Source: Mesotaenium endlicherianum (Eukaryota > Streptophyta > Zygnematophyceae > Zygnematales > Mesotaeniaceae). From it: a stretch of 35,757 nt of DNA. Every line of letters begins with the position of its first letter. Within the stretch, counting starts at the first letter, position 1. Made by a program: the position numbers and the translations under genes. The notes under the pieces were generated by a model, which searched no databases, was not told the origin of the DNA, and was given only the letters and a program-made list of their open reading frames with translations. This document shows positions 1-12,187 of the stretch, piece after piece. Location of the stretch: NCBI GenBank assembly GCA_009602735.1, contig WELA01008765.1, forward strand, positions 104,270 through 140,026, written 5' to 3'.

Positions 1-86
1 GGGGGGGGTGGGGTAGGTATAAGATGGCAAGGGAGAGGGTGGGCAGGGAGGTAGTAGGGTGGCGCGGGGCGGGTGCAGAGCAGCAC

Positions 87-3000
87 CAGCGCAAACTCGC
101 CCTTGACGGACGAGCGGATGAACTGCTCCGCCTTGTCGCGCTTGGCGTCCGCGCGGGCCCCCTTGCCGCCCCCGCTGCCGCCCTTGGCCTTGAAGCCCTT
201 GACGTCGTCCAGCTGCAGGATCTCCTCCGCCACCACGGCGATGCCCACCAGGTGCTCCATGGCGCCCTGCGCGCCGTCAGGGAACGCCTGGTGGTACGCC
301 AGCAGCCGCTTCTCCGCGTAGCCCTGCATGGTGCCCAGCAGCGCGCGCAGCAGCTCCATGTGCTGCCTGCTCGCGCGCGGCGCCGTGGCCCCCCCCTCGC
401 GCGCGCCCTCCCGCAGCTCCTCTGCCAGCTCCTTCACCTGGGAAAAGACTCATAGAGCGAGCGAGCGAGCGAGCGAGCGGCCGAGGGGGGGAGAGATGGG
501 GGGGGCAGGGGGGGGGATGGTAATGAGCGCCAAGACGAGTGCTTCACCTTTTCTCTCCCTTTCTCTCTTACGGCTCGCAGCTGGCTAGCGTGGGGCGCTG
601 GGGCTGGGGCTGGGGCTGGGGCTGGGCCAGGCAAGAGATGTGCACCTCGACATTCACATACCCCCACAGGCCTCCCACCATCTGTGTTTTTTAGGTTAAA
701 AAGCAGCGACGTAAGTGGATGGAAGTGGCCTTCAGGCAAAAGGCACACGAGAAATGCCCAGATTAAGAAGACCCTACCTTCTCCAATTAACTCGTCGGGA
801 GGGTTACACCACACTCACCCTGAACCCTCGGGGGGGTCCCCACCATGTAGTCTCTCCCCTCTCCCCTCTCACCTCCTTCTTCCCTCCCCTCTCCCTCTTC
901 TCTTCTCCATCCCCCAAGGTAACAACAACCGACGTCATCGAGAACAACAGTGCGTTCTTTCCCCTCCCTCTCATCCTGGCTCTGCACGGAGCACATTCTC
1001 CCTGCCTACCAAGCGCTAGCCTCCAAGGGAGAGAGAGGGGGGGGGGGGGGCAGCGCGCACCTGTGACTCGGCCGCAAAGAGGAGCGGCACCTCCTTCTGG
1101 CCCGTGACGACAAACTGGCGGAACAGCACCCACGCAAAGACGGCGCCGTGCGTGCTGGCGGTCATGCCGAGTACGGGCCACGCCTTGCGCACCACCTCCA
1201 GCAGGTCGTCGGCGCCGTCCACCATGGAGCCGGGGTCGTGGAAGTCAAACACGGCGCGCAGCAGCACCTCGTACAGGTACACATTCAGCGGGTACTCGTC
1301 AGCCCAGTGGCGCGCGTACCCCCCCCCGCCCTCCCCGCTGCCGCCGCGGGAGGCGCGCTCGGCCTTCATGATGACGGCGGAGCGCAGGCTCTGCTTGGTG
1401 TCGTGGTCCTGGAGGTCCACCTGGCCCGTCTGCAGCTGGGCCAGGATGCGCTTGAGGGGGAGCGCGGACGCGTCTGGGGGGGCGTCGGCGCCGCCGCCGC
1501 GCGCGCCCGGTAGGCGGATAAGGCCCTCCTCCAGCAGCGTGAGCTGGCGCCACTTCCAGTGCTGGAAGTCGTGCTGCGACGGGAAGTCGGCCGGGCTCAG
1601 GTGGTACAGCAGCTCCAGCGGCACCACCAGCGCGTCTGCCCTGCTCGTGGTCTGCACGCTCTCTCACGCGCACGCACGCACGCCCACACATGCACACACC
1701 CGCGCACACACCCCGCTTCATCTCTGAGAAATAGCTCCAAATCTTGTCCTTCATTCTAGTCTCGCGCACTCGCGCATACCTCTCCTAAAAAGATCTAGTC
1801 CGTTTTTGTGATTGCTCAAAGAGGCAGTGGGGGTCGGCGGGCAAGGAGGAGAGCACATCACGGTTTTGAGGATGTCAAGGCAATTTAAAGAATGCCTTAG
1901 CAGGTTGCCTGGCAGTGAAGATCTATATATACACTCACGCTAAGACCGGTTGACCCCCTCAGAAAGTGCTACTTCCAGCTTCAAACAGCACAGACTTTTG
2001 ACGAGCATGCATCTTCTTTCTCCGACACCTCCCCTGCCCATTCACTATCAGACTGACTGACCCTCCCAGAAAATGCAAGCCCCAGCTTCAGATTTCTGGC
2101 AAAGAGGCATTTTTCTTCTTCTTTGACACCTGCTCTGCCCAGCCGAGGCTCCTCCTTAAGCAGCTGCTGAGTTTCTGTGAGAAATTCCCCAAATCTATAT
2201 CGTTGTGACCAAGACAGATCGACAATTACACACCAAGCCCTCTACGGTAACAAAACCCTCCCATGGTTGCACAGCTGTACGGTGAAGGCGTCAAAGAAAG
2301 TGACAGCTGTTTATTAGAGTGCCCAGTGAGAGGAGCCACCAGAGAACCCCCGGGAAACAAAATGCACACAACTGCTGGCCCTTCTTTACTAGTACTTGTG
2401 AGCATTCAATGGTACCCCTCAGTCCCATTCTGTGATCTTCGACACATAAGTGCAGCTTCAATGCACCGCCAGATGTGTGAAATCAGAACCCGTGAGAGGT
2501 CCTGTTGTGTCCCGTGATGAGAAAGTGAGGAAAGCAGGTCTTGAAATTGCACCCACAAGAAGATGACATGATATGCAGGAGCTGATAATAGAGGAGTGCC
2601 AAGGCTGGGCACTTGCAGGCAGGCCCTCCCCTACCTGCCCAGCAGCAGCCCGTTGCAGTGCCTTCCTAGTGCGCATGTCATGGAAATCTGACACTTCCAG
2701 CTGTCTCTGTAGGATCTCAATAGGTGTGGTTGGGACAGCTGTCGCGATTGTGGCAGCCACGGTCTGCTCGACCTCCTTCGAGCGAAGACCGAAGGCATTC
2801 TTGAGGCGGCTGGTGGCAGAGTTTGCTCGCTCAAGGGCGACATTTGCCTTTGCCTGCACCGAGGATCTCACGCTCAAACGGGCCCCAACTGCTCCCAGGA
2901 GCAGCTCGTATGCTGATTCCTTCAAGTCATCCTCCTTCAGGTCGGCTTCTAGTGGAGGCAGAGGTAGGGCTAGTTCGTCGTAGCGTGACTCTAGGCTGGG

Positions 3001-3249
3001 CTTCCTGTCAAAGGGATTTGTTGGGCTATTGAACGGATTCGTGCTGGGGCTCTTCAAACCAGGGCTGCTGAACGGATTAGAGCTTGGACTGAATTTACTT
3101 CTTGGAGGAGGGGCAGTAGGAGAGATGGTGATAGAGTCGGGAACTGAGGGGCTAATGCTCGGCTTGCTACTACGGCTACTTCGCCTATTCGTGGCCGCAC
3201 CTGCAGCTATGTTTTGATCGTCCGACGTCCGATGTCGTCTGGCTGACAT
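87..3249 (-). CDS. UNC-13-like MUN/DUF810 protein (PATROL1 family), 5' part
   Basis: Three coding exons read on the minus strand: 3249-2635 (205 codons), 1651-1061 (197 codons) and 437-87 (117 codons), all joined in phase 0. Junctions are CAG|GTAGGG to TGCAG|ACC and CAG|GTGCGC to TCCCAG|GTG. The gene continues past the left edge; the last donor is probably GTG at 86-84. The protein starts with a disordered Ser/Pro-rich tail holding three NPF motifs (residues 58-80). Next come the family blocks DLKESAYELL (about 108-117), RTRKALQRAAAGQ up to the first junction, then VVPLELL, HWADEYPLNVYLYE and AWVLFRQFVVTGQ in exon 2, and FIRSSVKGEF in exon 3. I know these blocks from plant DUF810 proteins. 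Arabidopsis PATROL1, a Munc13-like member, helps deliver plasma-membrane H+-ATPase. Tethering or exocytosis is inferred from the family. Exons are GC-rich; introns are loaded with simple repeats. Confidence 0.85.
455..479. repeat. (GAGC)n microsatellite
   Basis: About six tandem GAGC units lie inside intron 2 of the UNC-13-like gene. On the coding strand they read (GCTC)n and end roughly 17 bases upstream of the TTTTCCCAG acceptor of exon 3. Confidence 0.9.
598..626. repeat. (GGGGCT)n microsatellite
   Basis: Hexamer GGGGCT is repeated about four to five times in intron 2 of the UNC-13-like gene. The plus strand could form a G-quadruplex. Much of the surrounding intron (480-1050) is low-complexity, with CT-rich tracts at 850-910 and a G-run at 1036-1050. 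Confidence 0.85.
1666..1713. repeat. CA-rich tract (UG-rich in the transcript)
   Basis: Alternating CA/CGCA tract in intron 1 of the UNC-13-like gene. In the minus-strand transcript it is UG-rich and ends about 13 bases before the exon 2 acceptor (TGCAG at 1652-1656). See the finding on UG tracts at 3' splice sites. Confidence 0.85.
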
Positions 3250-4550
3250 TTCTGATCGTTGCCAGAGTGCACTATGACTGGTGTCCTGGAATTCGGTCTA
3301 CCACTTCAAATGCTCGCAAATATGCAAGAGCAGTGAATTACTAGTAAATTGTGACCTGATATTGACATGGGGCAACCCTAGCGCGCGTGAGTGATAAGAT
3401 ACCAATATCATTGTCAAGTATGCCTTGCAGCATTAGTGCACATTAGGCGTTTTCACTTGTTTATCAAGGCCTTCATGATGTTGAAAGATAATTTCATGAA
3501 CCTGGTCATCCAGAATGCATCCACGAACATTGACAAATCCACTCGTAAAAGGTATTGACTTCCTGCAGATTTAACTGTCTTGACGCTCACACTAAAAGAT
3601 CATTCAGCCGACATAGTGGTAGAGAATCAATGAGCTCAAGTGTTATCTCAAGACAATTTATGAATGAGGTGCTCTCGGATCACTAGAAGCCGAGCATGAA
3701 GGGAGTTGACGTGAGGGAGAAACAAATTACGCAAGTGGCAAGAAAGAGGAACCTTCACGAACGCACTAAAAAGCAGAAGCCCATTACATTCAAATGTGCG
3801 TCGGTCATTTCCAGCCAGCCAGCCCGAGCAAGCCAGACGACTGCGTCCTGAGTTCCAGGCTTCAGCCTCGAAGTGGGCCAACTCACAGCGGTCAACACGG
3901 TCTGTGACTTGACAAGTACCCGTGCCGTTGCAGCTTCCTGGGTCTGATCGCACGCTTCCCCCCTGTTCCGTCTACTTCCACCCACTTCCCTCATTCTCCG
4001 TGATGAAACGAAGTTGCATCGAAATGAACCAATTAAAACTATAGTTTATAGATTATAATCGGAATTCCAGAAACCGGTCGTTGAATTCGATTGTGAAAGC
4101 AGGTCGGGGTTGATCTGGATTCTGAAGTGCATATGGCCGCCAGTTTGCTTGTTGGCTGTGGTTGGCTGCGGTCATGAAAAGTCTTGCTATTGCATCTTGT
4201 CCCATCTGTTCTGTGTTCTGCTCACAGCTTATGTCGCTTTGTTTAATGCTCTCGACTCCAGTCTAATCTGGTCTAATCCCCTGATCCATCTAGCCATTCC
4301 AGAGCCATTCAGTCATGTCGTCATGATATGGTCAGATTTTGAACGCTTAAAGCCTCACTGAGCCTGTCTCAATGTGCCACGAAGAATCCCCTTTCATGTT
4401 CAGCATCTGCCACGAGTACAAAAACAAGCAGGTCGCCGTTGATTTGAAGTCCAATTTGATGCATATTTCTTGCACGGAACTGCACATGGCACTCAATGCC
4501 GGTTCAATTTAGTCAGGTCTGGTGCCCTCAATCGATTGTTATCCGGACCA

Positions 4551-4625
4551 GTCAGGACTCGGGACTCGGGACTCGGACTCGGGACTGGAGACTCGCGCCT
4601 CGGGGTTCAGGACTCGGGAGCCCTT
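4551..4625. repeat. GGGACTC-type minisatellite
   Basis: Degenerate 7-base units (GACTCGG and close variants) run in tandem. They fade into further imperfect repeats (CTTGGGAC, CTTGGAAGC, CTGGTGCAAT) up to about 4790. No coding meaning is apparent. Confidence 0.75.
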
Positions 4626-6104
4626 GAGGCTTGGGACCAGCTTGGGACTGCTTGGGACAGCCTTGGAAGCGCTTGGAAGCACTCGGGAAGCATGCAAGCC
4701 TGTGCTAGCCTGTTGAAGCTGGTTGAAGCTGAATGAAAGCCATCTGGTGCAATCTGGTGCAATCCGCTGCAAATCTGCTGCATCCCACGCATTAGGAAGT
4801 AATTGCGGACGCGAGCGGTAGTCAAGGTGGAGCCAAGGTGGTCGGGCGTGTCGTAAGGCAGTGGGACGGCGCGGCAAGTCGGACCAAGAGCATTCTTTCA
4901 AGGACACAAGTAACGCGCACGGTACCACAGACCTTGTCTTCGTGAACTAAGGGAAAATTCCTTCTCCTTCATGCACAACATAAAAAAGATCTTAGCTTCG
5001 TATTAAGTTCAGTGCTTCTAAGTCTCAAGCTTGCCGGGTATCGTCAAGAGGCTAAGGAAAGAGGATTCTTTTCTCTTCACACGTAATATAAATTCTTAAT
5101 TTTCCAACTTCGCTCTATTCCTACTCGATTTGCATGTTTTGGGCTTGTCTCGATTTGGTTGTCACACACTGCCTAGTTGTCCATGTGGCTAGTTGTCCTT
5201 AGTCAAATTGACCCACGTTCACATGTATGCCTATGTTGGTTCTCAGCGCTTGACCTCGTTGCTGCTAGTATTTCAAATTACAAAGTTTCATTATCGGTTT
5301 TATGCTTACATTAGTCTTAAAACTTAGTCTATATTGCAAACATTTTATTGATGACTAGTAACTTTCGCACCGTGACAATTCAGCCCAGCAATATGTCAAG
5401 CTTTAACGTGGATATGATATTTTGAAGCAATGAATAAATGAGCTATTTTGGTTCAAAAAAACACTAAGATTAATTTTTGGTCCCTTATTCACTAACCTCT
5501 CACTTAACACATTTATCCTCACAACAGGTGCAACAAAGTGAGCAAACCCTTGAGAAGTTACGCATTGTCAAGTAGGCATAGAAAGCAAAACCTTCAACTT
5601 ATAGGCAAGAATAGCACACAATGATGCAAATAGATCGAGCAAAAATGAATTGTACAGATTTGGGTGAACTATAAATAGATGCCAATATTTCATTGACTAG
5701 GAATTTCATTTATATTTTGATACTCCCTAGCATGCCACATGTTCATGTCAACATCTAGATGACCTCTTTATTGCAAGTACACACAAAACACCAAAGCTAC
5801 TGTCATGATGGTGCAAACGTTTATGCGCGAGACCTGCAGAACCTCCTCAAGCAAAACGAATCAATCAAGGAGTACCAAGTGTAAGAGGGCTTCTGCAAAG
5901 CTCAAATTGCGCCAAACCTTGTGCCCTTAAGACTACATTCAACAGATTTCCACTTTTTGCTCTTTCACATGACCAATCAAGACTGGATAGAATAGACACC
6001 AAGTGAAGAAGCAAATGCTAGTAAGGTGAATTTAGGTAGTACTTTTAACACAACAAAAAGACGATATGATTTACATCACATTTAGAGCCAAAAGGAAAAT
6101 TACC

Positions 6105-6133
6105 ATAAGATGTGTCTAGACACCATATCTTAT
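6105..6133. repeat. Near-perfect palindrome flanking the copia insertion
   Basis: Arms ATAAGAT-GTGTCT and its reverse complement meet at TCTAGA; the right arm carries three extra bases. The copia LTR begins only 11 bases downstream. It could form a hairpin or cruciform, or be the edge of an older element. Confidence 0.7.
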
Positions 6134-6143
6134 ATGTATAAAG

Positions 6144-6181
6144 GGTTGACTGACCTCTCAGTCAAGAGTCAGTTGACCACT
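6144..6181 (+). repeat. Copia 5' LTR, first fragment
   Basis: These 38 bases match the first 38 bases of the 3' LTR at 19739 with two differences. The final CCACT (6177-6181) is the target duplicated by the gypsy insertion. The LTR resumes after the gypsy element at 13800. Confidence 0.9.
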
Positions 6182-6904
6182 TGTAATGAATCAGTATATT
6201 AGTAGACATAATATTCATTTAAATATAATAGTTAATTAAGTTCAGTCTACTGAACTTTATGTAGTATTGAGTCTGCTGGACTATATATAATTATCACTTT
6301 AAGGACTCAGCCGGAAGCACCAGGCTGAAACCAACTTAAATCAGCTTGCTAACACATTCTTTGACAGCCAGCTGACTTCCGTACTCGGTAGCAGCGAATT
6401 GCCTCGATATGCATCTAAGTGTGGTATGCTAGATGAATGGCCAGATGACATCCCTACGATGGATGGCGATTCGGGATGATGGGAGATGGCGGTGGATTTG
6501 GTTAACCGAGGTCCTACCAACGTGGTTAACTCCCGGGTAGGCGGTGTCATCGCACTGACCGTTGAACAGTAAACTCATTCCATGTACATATGCTAGGCAT
6601 TGCTCTTGAGTTCGGCATTCGGAAACGAGGCCAACTCTCTGTACAGCTTACTGAGAGAGATCTGAATCCAAGGCGAGAAGCCATTGATACGCACTGTCTT
6701 CCAACCTTGCTTATGTATGAGTTTACNTTACTGATTGCATCAGTGATGCTAGTTTACTTGCATTTGACTTACGAGTATTATTCGCTGCTAATGTGTTGTC
6801 CTTTGCTTTTAAATCAATTAACAGAAAATACCATAAAGATTACTTGCTGATGTAAAGATCTTTATTGATTGTTAATCGTCTATTTGGTAAGTCGATTCAT
6901 TTCA
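6182..6904 (+). repeat. Gypsy 5' LTR
   Basis: 723 bp, starting TGTAATGAATCAG and ending GATTCATTTCA. It matches 13045-13794. A single N at 6727 is flanked by a duplicated TTAC, which suggests a contig join. A TA-rich stretch near 6284 could be the core promoter. Confidence 0.92.
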
Positions 6905-6905
6905 G

Positions 6906-6917
6906 TGGTATCGGAGC
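6906..6917 (+). promoter_or_regulatory. Gypsy primer binding site (initiator tRNA-Met type)
   Basis: TGGTATCGGAGC lies one base after the 5' LTR. It matches the canonical initiator tRNA-Met site TGGTATCAGAGC at 11 of 12 positions. It primes minus-strand DNA synthesis. Confidence 0.85.
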
Positions 6918-6938
6918 GGTTATCACAGTCATCTTTGT

Positions 6939-8414
6939 ATGGTAAGGCCAAGGTCTCAAACTAGCAACTCCCGAAACATGGAGAACCAGGATAATGAGAA
7001 TGTCGAAAATCATGCGGAAAGCCATGTAGCGAGAACCCGTACCTATTCTGAAGCAGTGGCAGATATTGCAGCTAGAGAGGCTGCAGATGAGGCAGCTGCT
7101 ATTGCCGCAGTCGCAGCACAGCAAGCTGAGGAGGAGAGAGCCAGATTAGAAGCTGAACAATTAGCAAAAGCCGCTGAAGATACAGAAAGGAGGGAAGGAC
7201 AGCAAACTGACGAGCGCACTGTCGAAGAACTTAAGGCATCAAGGGCCAATGTTCTGAACCCACCTCCTGGTATACGACTCAATGTACCCCTAGGTCAAAT
7301 TCGTGACCGGCTGAATGCGGCAGGAATTGCTGCTGCAGGAGCGAGAGGGACTGTTGAGGACACTACTCAGCGAGTAGATGCCATTGCTGCTGCTGCATTT
7401 GCTAGACTCCCACCTCAAAGTGTAGACTTGGGAGCATTGTTTGTTCAAATGCAGTCGCAAATGGCGACCATGTAGTCCAAACAGGAGGACAAAAGAATCA
7501 TAATGTCTCTACTGCGGGACAGAGACGAACTGGGTTCTCAAACCACTGGTGGTGGTGGCTGAGGGCCTAGTAAGCCCAAGCCGAAACCTCCCCACGACTA
7601 TGATCCTGAGGGAAACAGAAAGTATTACCTGATCAAGTTTCTCGCGGATGTTGAGCAGTGGCTGGAGAACTACCCAGAATTGCAAGATTACGAGAAGGTC
7701 AGGCACACTGGTGCGCTACTGAAAGGCAGTGCCGCAGACTGGTGGCTATACTGGAAGGGAGAGCGTAAGGCTCAGCAACTCGGTGACCCTACGTGGGTCA
7801 AGTTTGTGGAGAAGTTGCATGAGAAGTTTGATGTCATCAACCAGCAGGAGAAAGCTATCTATGCGATGATCTTCCGGACACTGAAGCAGACCACTTCAGT
7901 TGCTGAGTTTGCTCAAAAGTTCCAGGAGAACATGATGAAACAGCCAGACTTGCCAGAACGGTATAGGATAGCATACTTCAGGTATGGCTTGAAATCCGAA
8001 GTCTCTGGTAATTTTGCTCAGAAGAAGTATGAGAAACTGGCTGACTTGATCCAGGATGCTGATGCCAGGGATCAGCAGCAGTTCAATCACAAGCGCCAGA
8101 GTAAGGCTTTGGTGTCTAAGATTGTCAAAAAGCCCCACGGTTCCTACAATGCAATTGAAGGAGACGAGGCTGAGGATAATCAAGGTGATGAATATGAGTA
8201 TGAGTATAATGCTATACAATCTAGAGGTAGAGGTGCTTTCTTTTGAGGCGGCTATGGAAGAGGTGGTGGTAGGAATAAGCCGAGACCAGCCTCATCAAAA
8301 TCCGTTTGCTACCATTGTCAGCAATTGGGCCACTACAGAGAACAGTGTCCAGTCAAGCACCTTCCAAAGGTCGAGAGAAAAGACCAGCCTTTAAAAGACA
8401 GCAACAGTCAGTAA
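6939..8414 (+). pseudogene. Gypsy gag, with three in-frame stops
   Basis: One frame runs from ATG 6939 to TAA 8412, interrupted by TAG 7473, TGA 7560 and TGA 8244. The N-terminal part is Ala/Glu-rich and probably coiled coil (about 7040-7200). The capsid-like retrotransposon gag region lies at about 7600-8060, with the ALLKGSAADWW signature. A basic linker follows, rich in Arg and Gly. The CCHC zinc knuckle is at 8307-8348 with spacing C-x2-C-x4-H-x4-C and all four ligands present. Gag normally packages the element RNA. The stops show that this copy cannot make full-length Gag without readthrough. The knuckle itself is untouched. Confidence 0.85.
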
Positions 8415-11400
8415 TCCAATCTACTGACTGTGAGGATGCTAGAGATAGTGAGTCGTCACTAGCTGCCCTCGTAGCAGGTATTATGGGTCCTGCTGAACTG
8501 GATTCACTATGCATGCTTGATAACCAGATAAAGGAGACCATCAGCAATATAGACATCCAGAGAGTGCATACTCTGGATGCTCTTGTTCCACTTGATGTCC
8601 AACATTTCTTTGCTAAGTCAGGAGAACAATGCGAAAGTCAGGACAAGGACAGTTCCCCCTATCCTACTGCATTGCATGATTGCTGGTAGGAAGGTGAGGG
8701 CATTTGTTGACGGAGGGGCGTCACATACTTTTATCCACAAGGACTTAGTTAAGCGGCTAAGGCTGCCTACTGTCACCCAAGGGAATAGAAAAATATTCCT
8801 TGGAGATGCCTCAAGTATCCCGGGAGGAGTTATAACCAAGCCTATTGAGGTCCAGTTAGGTTCTGGCATTGCAGTTCTAACTGAAACGCTTACATTTGAG
8901 GTACTCAACACTGGCTTTTATGATCTCGTGCTAAGCAAGTCATGGCTTAACAGACATCGAGCTGAAGTGTGTTGGAGCAGAGGTACAGTTAAAGTGAGAG
9001 GAGCCAGTGATGGGCAGACTAACTTGGCACCCACAAGTGCTCTTCCTCTTGTCCTGTATGGATGGCAAATGAAGGAAAAGATGAGGCTTCCAGAAGGATG
9101 CAAGTTGCTGCATGCAATGGAGTTCGTCAACAGCTGGAACCAGAAGGAAGACAGAATGTTCTGTCTGCTGCTAAGAGAGGTACCTCCTCAACCTGAAGAA
9201 GTGGTGGAGAAAAAGGTAAGCCCTCCGGAGCACCCTACTGCTGCAAAAATTGTTGCTCAGTACACGGATGTATTTAATATGCCTCGAGGACTACTTCCTA
9301 AGAGGGAAGTAGATCATAGGATTGACTTATTACCTGGGAGTCAGCCACCCGGGCAACGCACTTATGGCTTGTCTTATGTGGAGAGCGAGGAGTTGAAAAC
9401 ACAAATTGCAGAGCTTGAGGAAACTGATGATATTTCCCCCAGTAAATCCCCTTACGGCGCACCCATCCTATTTGTGAAGAAAAAGGATGGCAGTATGCGG
9501 ATGTGTGTGGATTACAGAGTTCTGAACAAGAATTACAGTAAAGAACAAGTATGCTTTACCCAGAATTGAGGACTTGCTTGATACCCTGTCTGGTGCTAAA
9601 GTGTTTAGTAAGATAGATCTCAAGAGTGGTTATCATTAAATCAGAATTGCTGAGGGGGATGAACACAAGACTGCCTCCCGCACATGTTATGGACATTATG
9701 AGATCAACGTGATGCCATTTGGACTGACTAATGCTCCTGCGACCTTCATGGGTGCTATGAATGACATTTTCATACCTTATTTGGATAACTTTGTGCAAGT
9801 TTTCCTGGATGATATTTTAATTTTCTCTAAAGATGAAGCTCAGCACGCTAAACACTTAAAGACAGTCATGGACACTCTGAGAAGAAATCACTTATATGCT
9901 AAAATGAGCAAATGTGATTCTTTAAGGAAAGTATTGAATTCTTAGGCCACGTTGTCAGTAAAGAAGGCATCAGTGTGGATCCAAAGGAATTCCAGACCAT
10001 AAGGGACTGGCCAATACCACAGTCTGTCTCTGAAGTTAGATCCTTCCACGGGTTGGCTAAATACTATAGAAGATTTATTGAGAATTATTCTACAAAGGCC
10101 AGTAAACTGACTGACCTTACTAAGAAAGACATAGGGTATGTGTGGGGGGAAGAGCAGCAGGCTGCCTTCCAGACCCTTAAAGATGCTCTGTGTTCTGCCC
10201 CAGTGCTAGCCGTGTATGACCCCGGCAAACCGGTGCAGGTGGTCACTGATGCATCTGACTTTGTCATGGGTGCTATTTTGTTGCAGCCTGCTGACAAAAC
10301 CACAAAGGATTGTAAGGTATGGCAGGAGTGGCATCCTGTGTTGTACGAGTCTATGCAATTTAATCCAGCGGAGATTAATTACTCAGTGCATGATAAAGAG
10401 CTGCTAGCTATCATTCATGTGCTCAAACAGTGGAGAGCATACTTACATGGTAAAGCTTTTAAGGTGATTACAGATCATCTAGCTCTGACTCACTTTCAGA
10501 AATAATCCAAGCTGTCAAGGAGGGAGAACCGCTGGACCTAGATGCTGGAGCAGTTTCAAGTCCAGATCGACTACAAACCAAGGAAGTTGAATCTTGCTGA
10601 TGCACTCTCTAGAAGACCTGACTTGCAAGAAAGGAACTTTAGTCAGCATGCTGTAGATAAAGTCCTGTGTGCACTCAATTCACTAAAGGTGAAAAAGTCC
10701 TTCCTTGAACAACTTAGGAGAGCCTACCTTTCTGACCCAACATTTGAGCCCAGCCCCACTACTGGTGTGTGTCGGGCTACTGCACTTGGGTATAAGCATT
10801 AGGGAGGGGTCTGGGTGACTGAAACAACTTCAGGCAGGCTGAAGCTGGTCATTCCTAATAACTTGGAAATAAGGTCCCTTTTATTGTGTCAAGCACATGA
10901 CAGTTTACTGGGTGGGCATTTGGGGCAGGCCAAAACTGTTGGCAAATTGGCAAAACATTATCATTGGGAGGGATTATCTCGGGAGGTCTTGAAATACGTC
11001 AAGTCCTGTGACCAGTGTCAAAAGATTAAGTCTAGGCACACACCACCGGGGGGTCTCTTACAATCGCTGTCCATCCCAGCTGGCCGCTGGGAAACAGTAT
11101 CCATGGACTGGGTGGTCACACTGCCACCAAATGCCAATGGGCATGATTCGATATCGGTAGTCGTGGATAAACTGACAAAAATGGTCATTTTCATCCCCAC
11201 AACTGTAAAAGGAATTGCACTCGAAACAGCGAGACAGTTCTACAACCATGTAGTATGCCAACATGGGCTACCCTCTAATATAATCTCAGACAGAGACTCG
11301 AAATTTACCTCTAAGTTTTGGAGGGCTTTAATGGGGTTAATGGGAGTCAGGGAGCTGCTCAGCACAGCAAACCACCCTCAGACTGATGGGCAGACTGAAA

Positions 11401-12187
11401 GAACTAACCGAGTTCTACAAGAGGTACTGAGAGCCTATATTAACCAAAAACAAGATAATTGGGATGGCCTGTTACCTAAAATCCAGTTTGCGGTTACGCG
11501 TCAACGGGCGAGACTCCCTTTGAACTAAGCCTGGGTAGAGTCCCTAAGTCTCCTTTAGATGTCCTAGGGGAGTCTTCAGCTCACCCTGAAGAGATTGACA
11601 GTCCGGTCTCCCTCCAGTTAACTCAGGAGTTTGCTGACACCCTGTCAGAAGTCCAACATAATCTGCACAAAGCCCAAGAAAACCAACAAAAGTACGCTAA
11701 TCAGCACCGTCGAGAACTGACCTTTTCTAAGGGCGATTTGGTCAAACTACATTCTCAGCACCTGTACCTCCCTGGTGTGGTCAAGAAAAAGCTTGGCCCG
11801 GTCTGGGTCGGTCCATATTCGGTGGTGCGCCGTGTCGATCAGAATGCTTACAAACTGAACATGTCAACAGAATACAAGGGTCACCCGATCTTTAATGTCT
11901 CCTTCCTGGAACCTTACATCAAAGGGGACACACTGTTCACAGGTCGGTAACCTGTCCAACCGGGACCGGTCCCCGCTGTCCGGGACGGTGACCCTGAGGA
12001 ATATGAGGTTGAGAAGATTTTAGACGCGCGCTCGGTTCGTCGATCGTCTAAATATGTCATGAAGTACTTCATTCGATGGAAGGGTTATGACGCCTCTGGG
12101 GACACATGGGTATTTACGGACCATTTGACCAATGCCAAAGGGGCGTTGAAACGGTTCCACCTTCGGGCGGCTGGAGCTCCTCCATAA
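8415..12187 (+). pseudogene. Gypsy pol: protease, RT, RNase H, integrase, chromodomain (frameshifted)
   Basis: The protease motif [10 protein letters not shown] is at 8706-8735, with Asp codon 8709; the usual D-S/T-G reads D-G-G here. RT spans about 9230-9945, with the active-site FLDD at 9802-9813, a frameshift near 9535 and TAA at 9637. RNase H follows at 9946-10640, with TAA 10503 and TAG 10539; another TAG is at 10800. Integrase has an H2C2 finger (10888-11033) and three acidic core motifs near 11104 (MDWVV), 11285 (SDRDSKF) and 11380 (TDGQTERTN). A frameshift near 11500 also removes a few codons of the NNS-type block. The last frame runs to TAA 12185, with TAA 11948 inside it. At least two frame changes separate the gag knuckle from protease. 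Confidence 0.88.
12002..12165 (+). other. Chromodomain at the integrase C-terminus
   Basis: Begins EYEVEKILDARS, then has IRWKGY and DTWVF, ending in a helix (NAKGALKRF). These are the landmarks of the chromodomain fold, including the aromatic residues that can line a methyl-lysine pocket. In chromoviruses this domain steers integration toward marked chromatin. It is in the same frame as the integrase tail but downstream of an in-frame TAA at 11948. Confidence 0.85.

Larger units (their letters stand above)
3250..6143. other. Intergenic region upstream of the UNC-13-like gene
   Basis: About 2.9 kb without a recognisable gene. Frames are short (101 codons at most, on the minus strand at 3648-3953) and resemble no family I know. 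The part next to 3249 should hold the promoter and 5' UTR of the UNC-13-like gene, but I cannot point to a specific element. From about 4950 the sequence turns AT-rich. The only structures I see are the minisatellite near 4550 and the palindrome at 6105-6133. Confidence 0.6.

Noticed and set aside
1104..1727. 207-codon plus-strand ORF, and 24-455 plus
   Set aside because: Antisense shadows of UNC-13-like exons; the minus strand matches the family and has correct splice sites.
4551..4790. CRISPR-like array
   Set aside because: Units are short, degenerate and lack spacers; it is a minisatellite in a eukaryotic genome.
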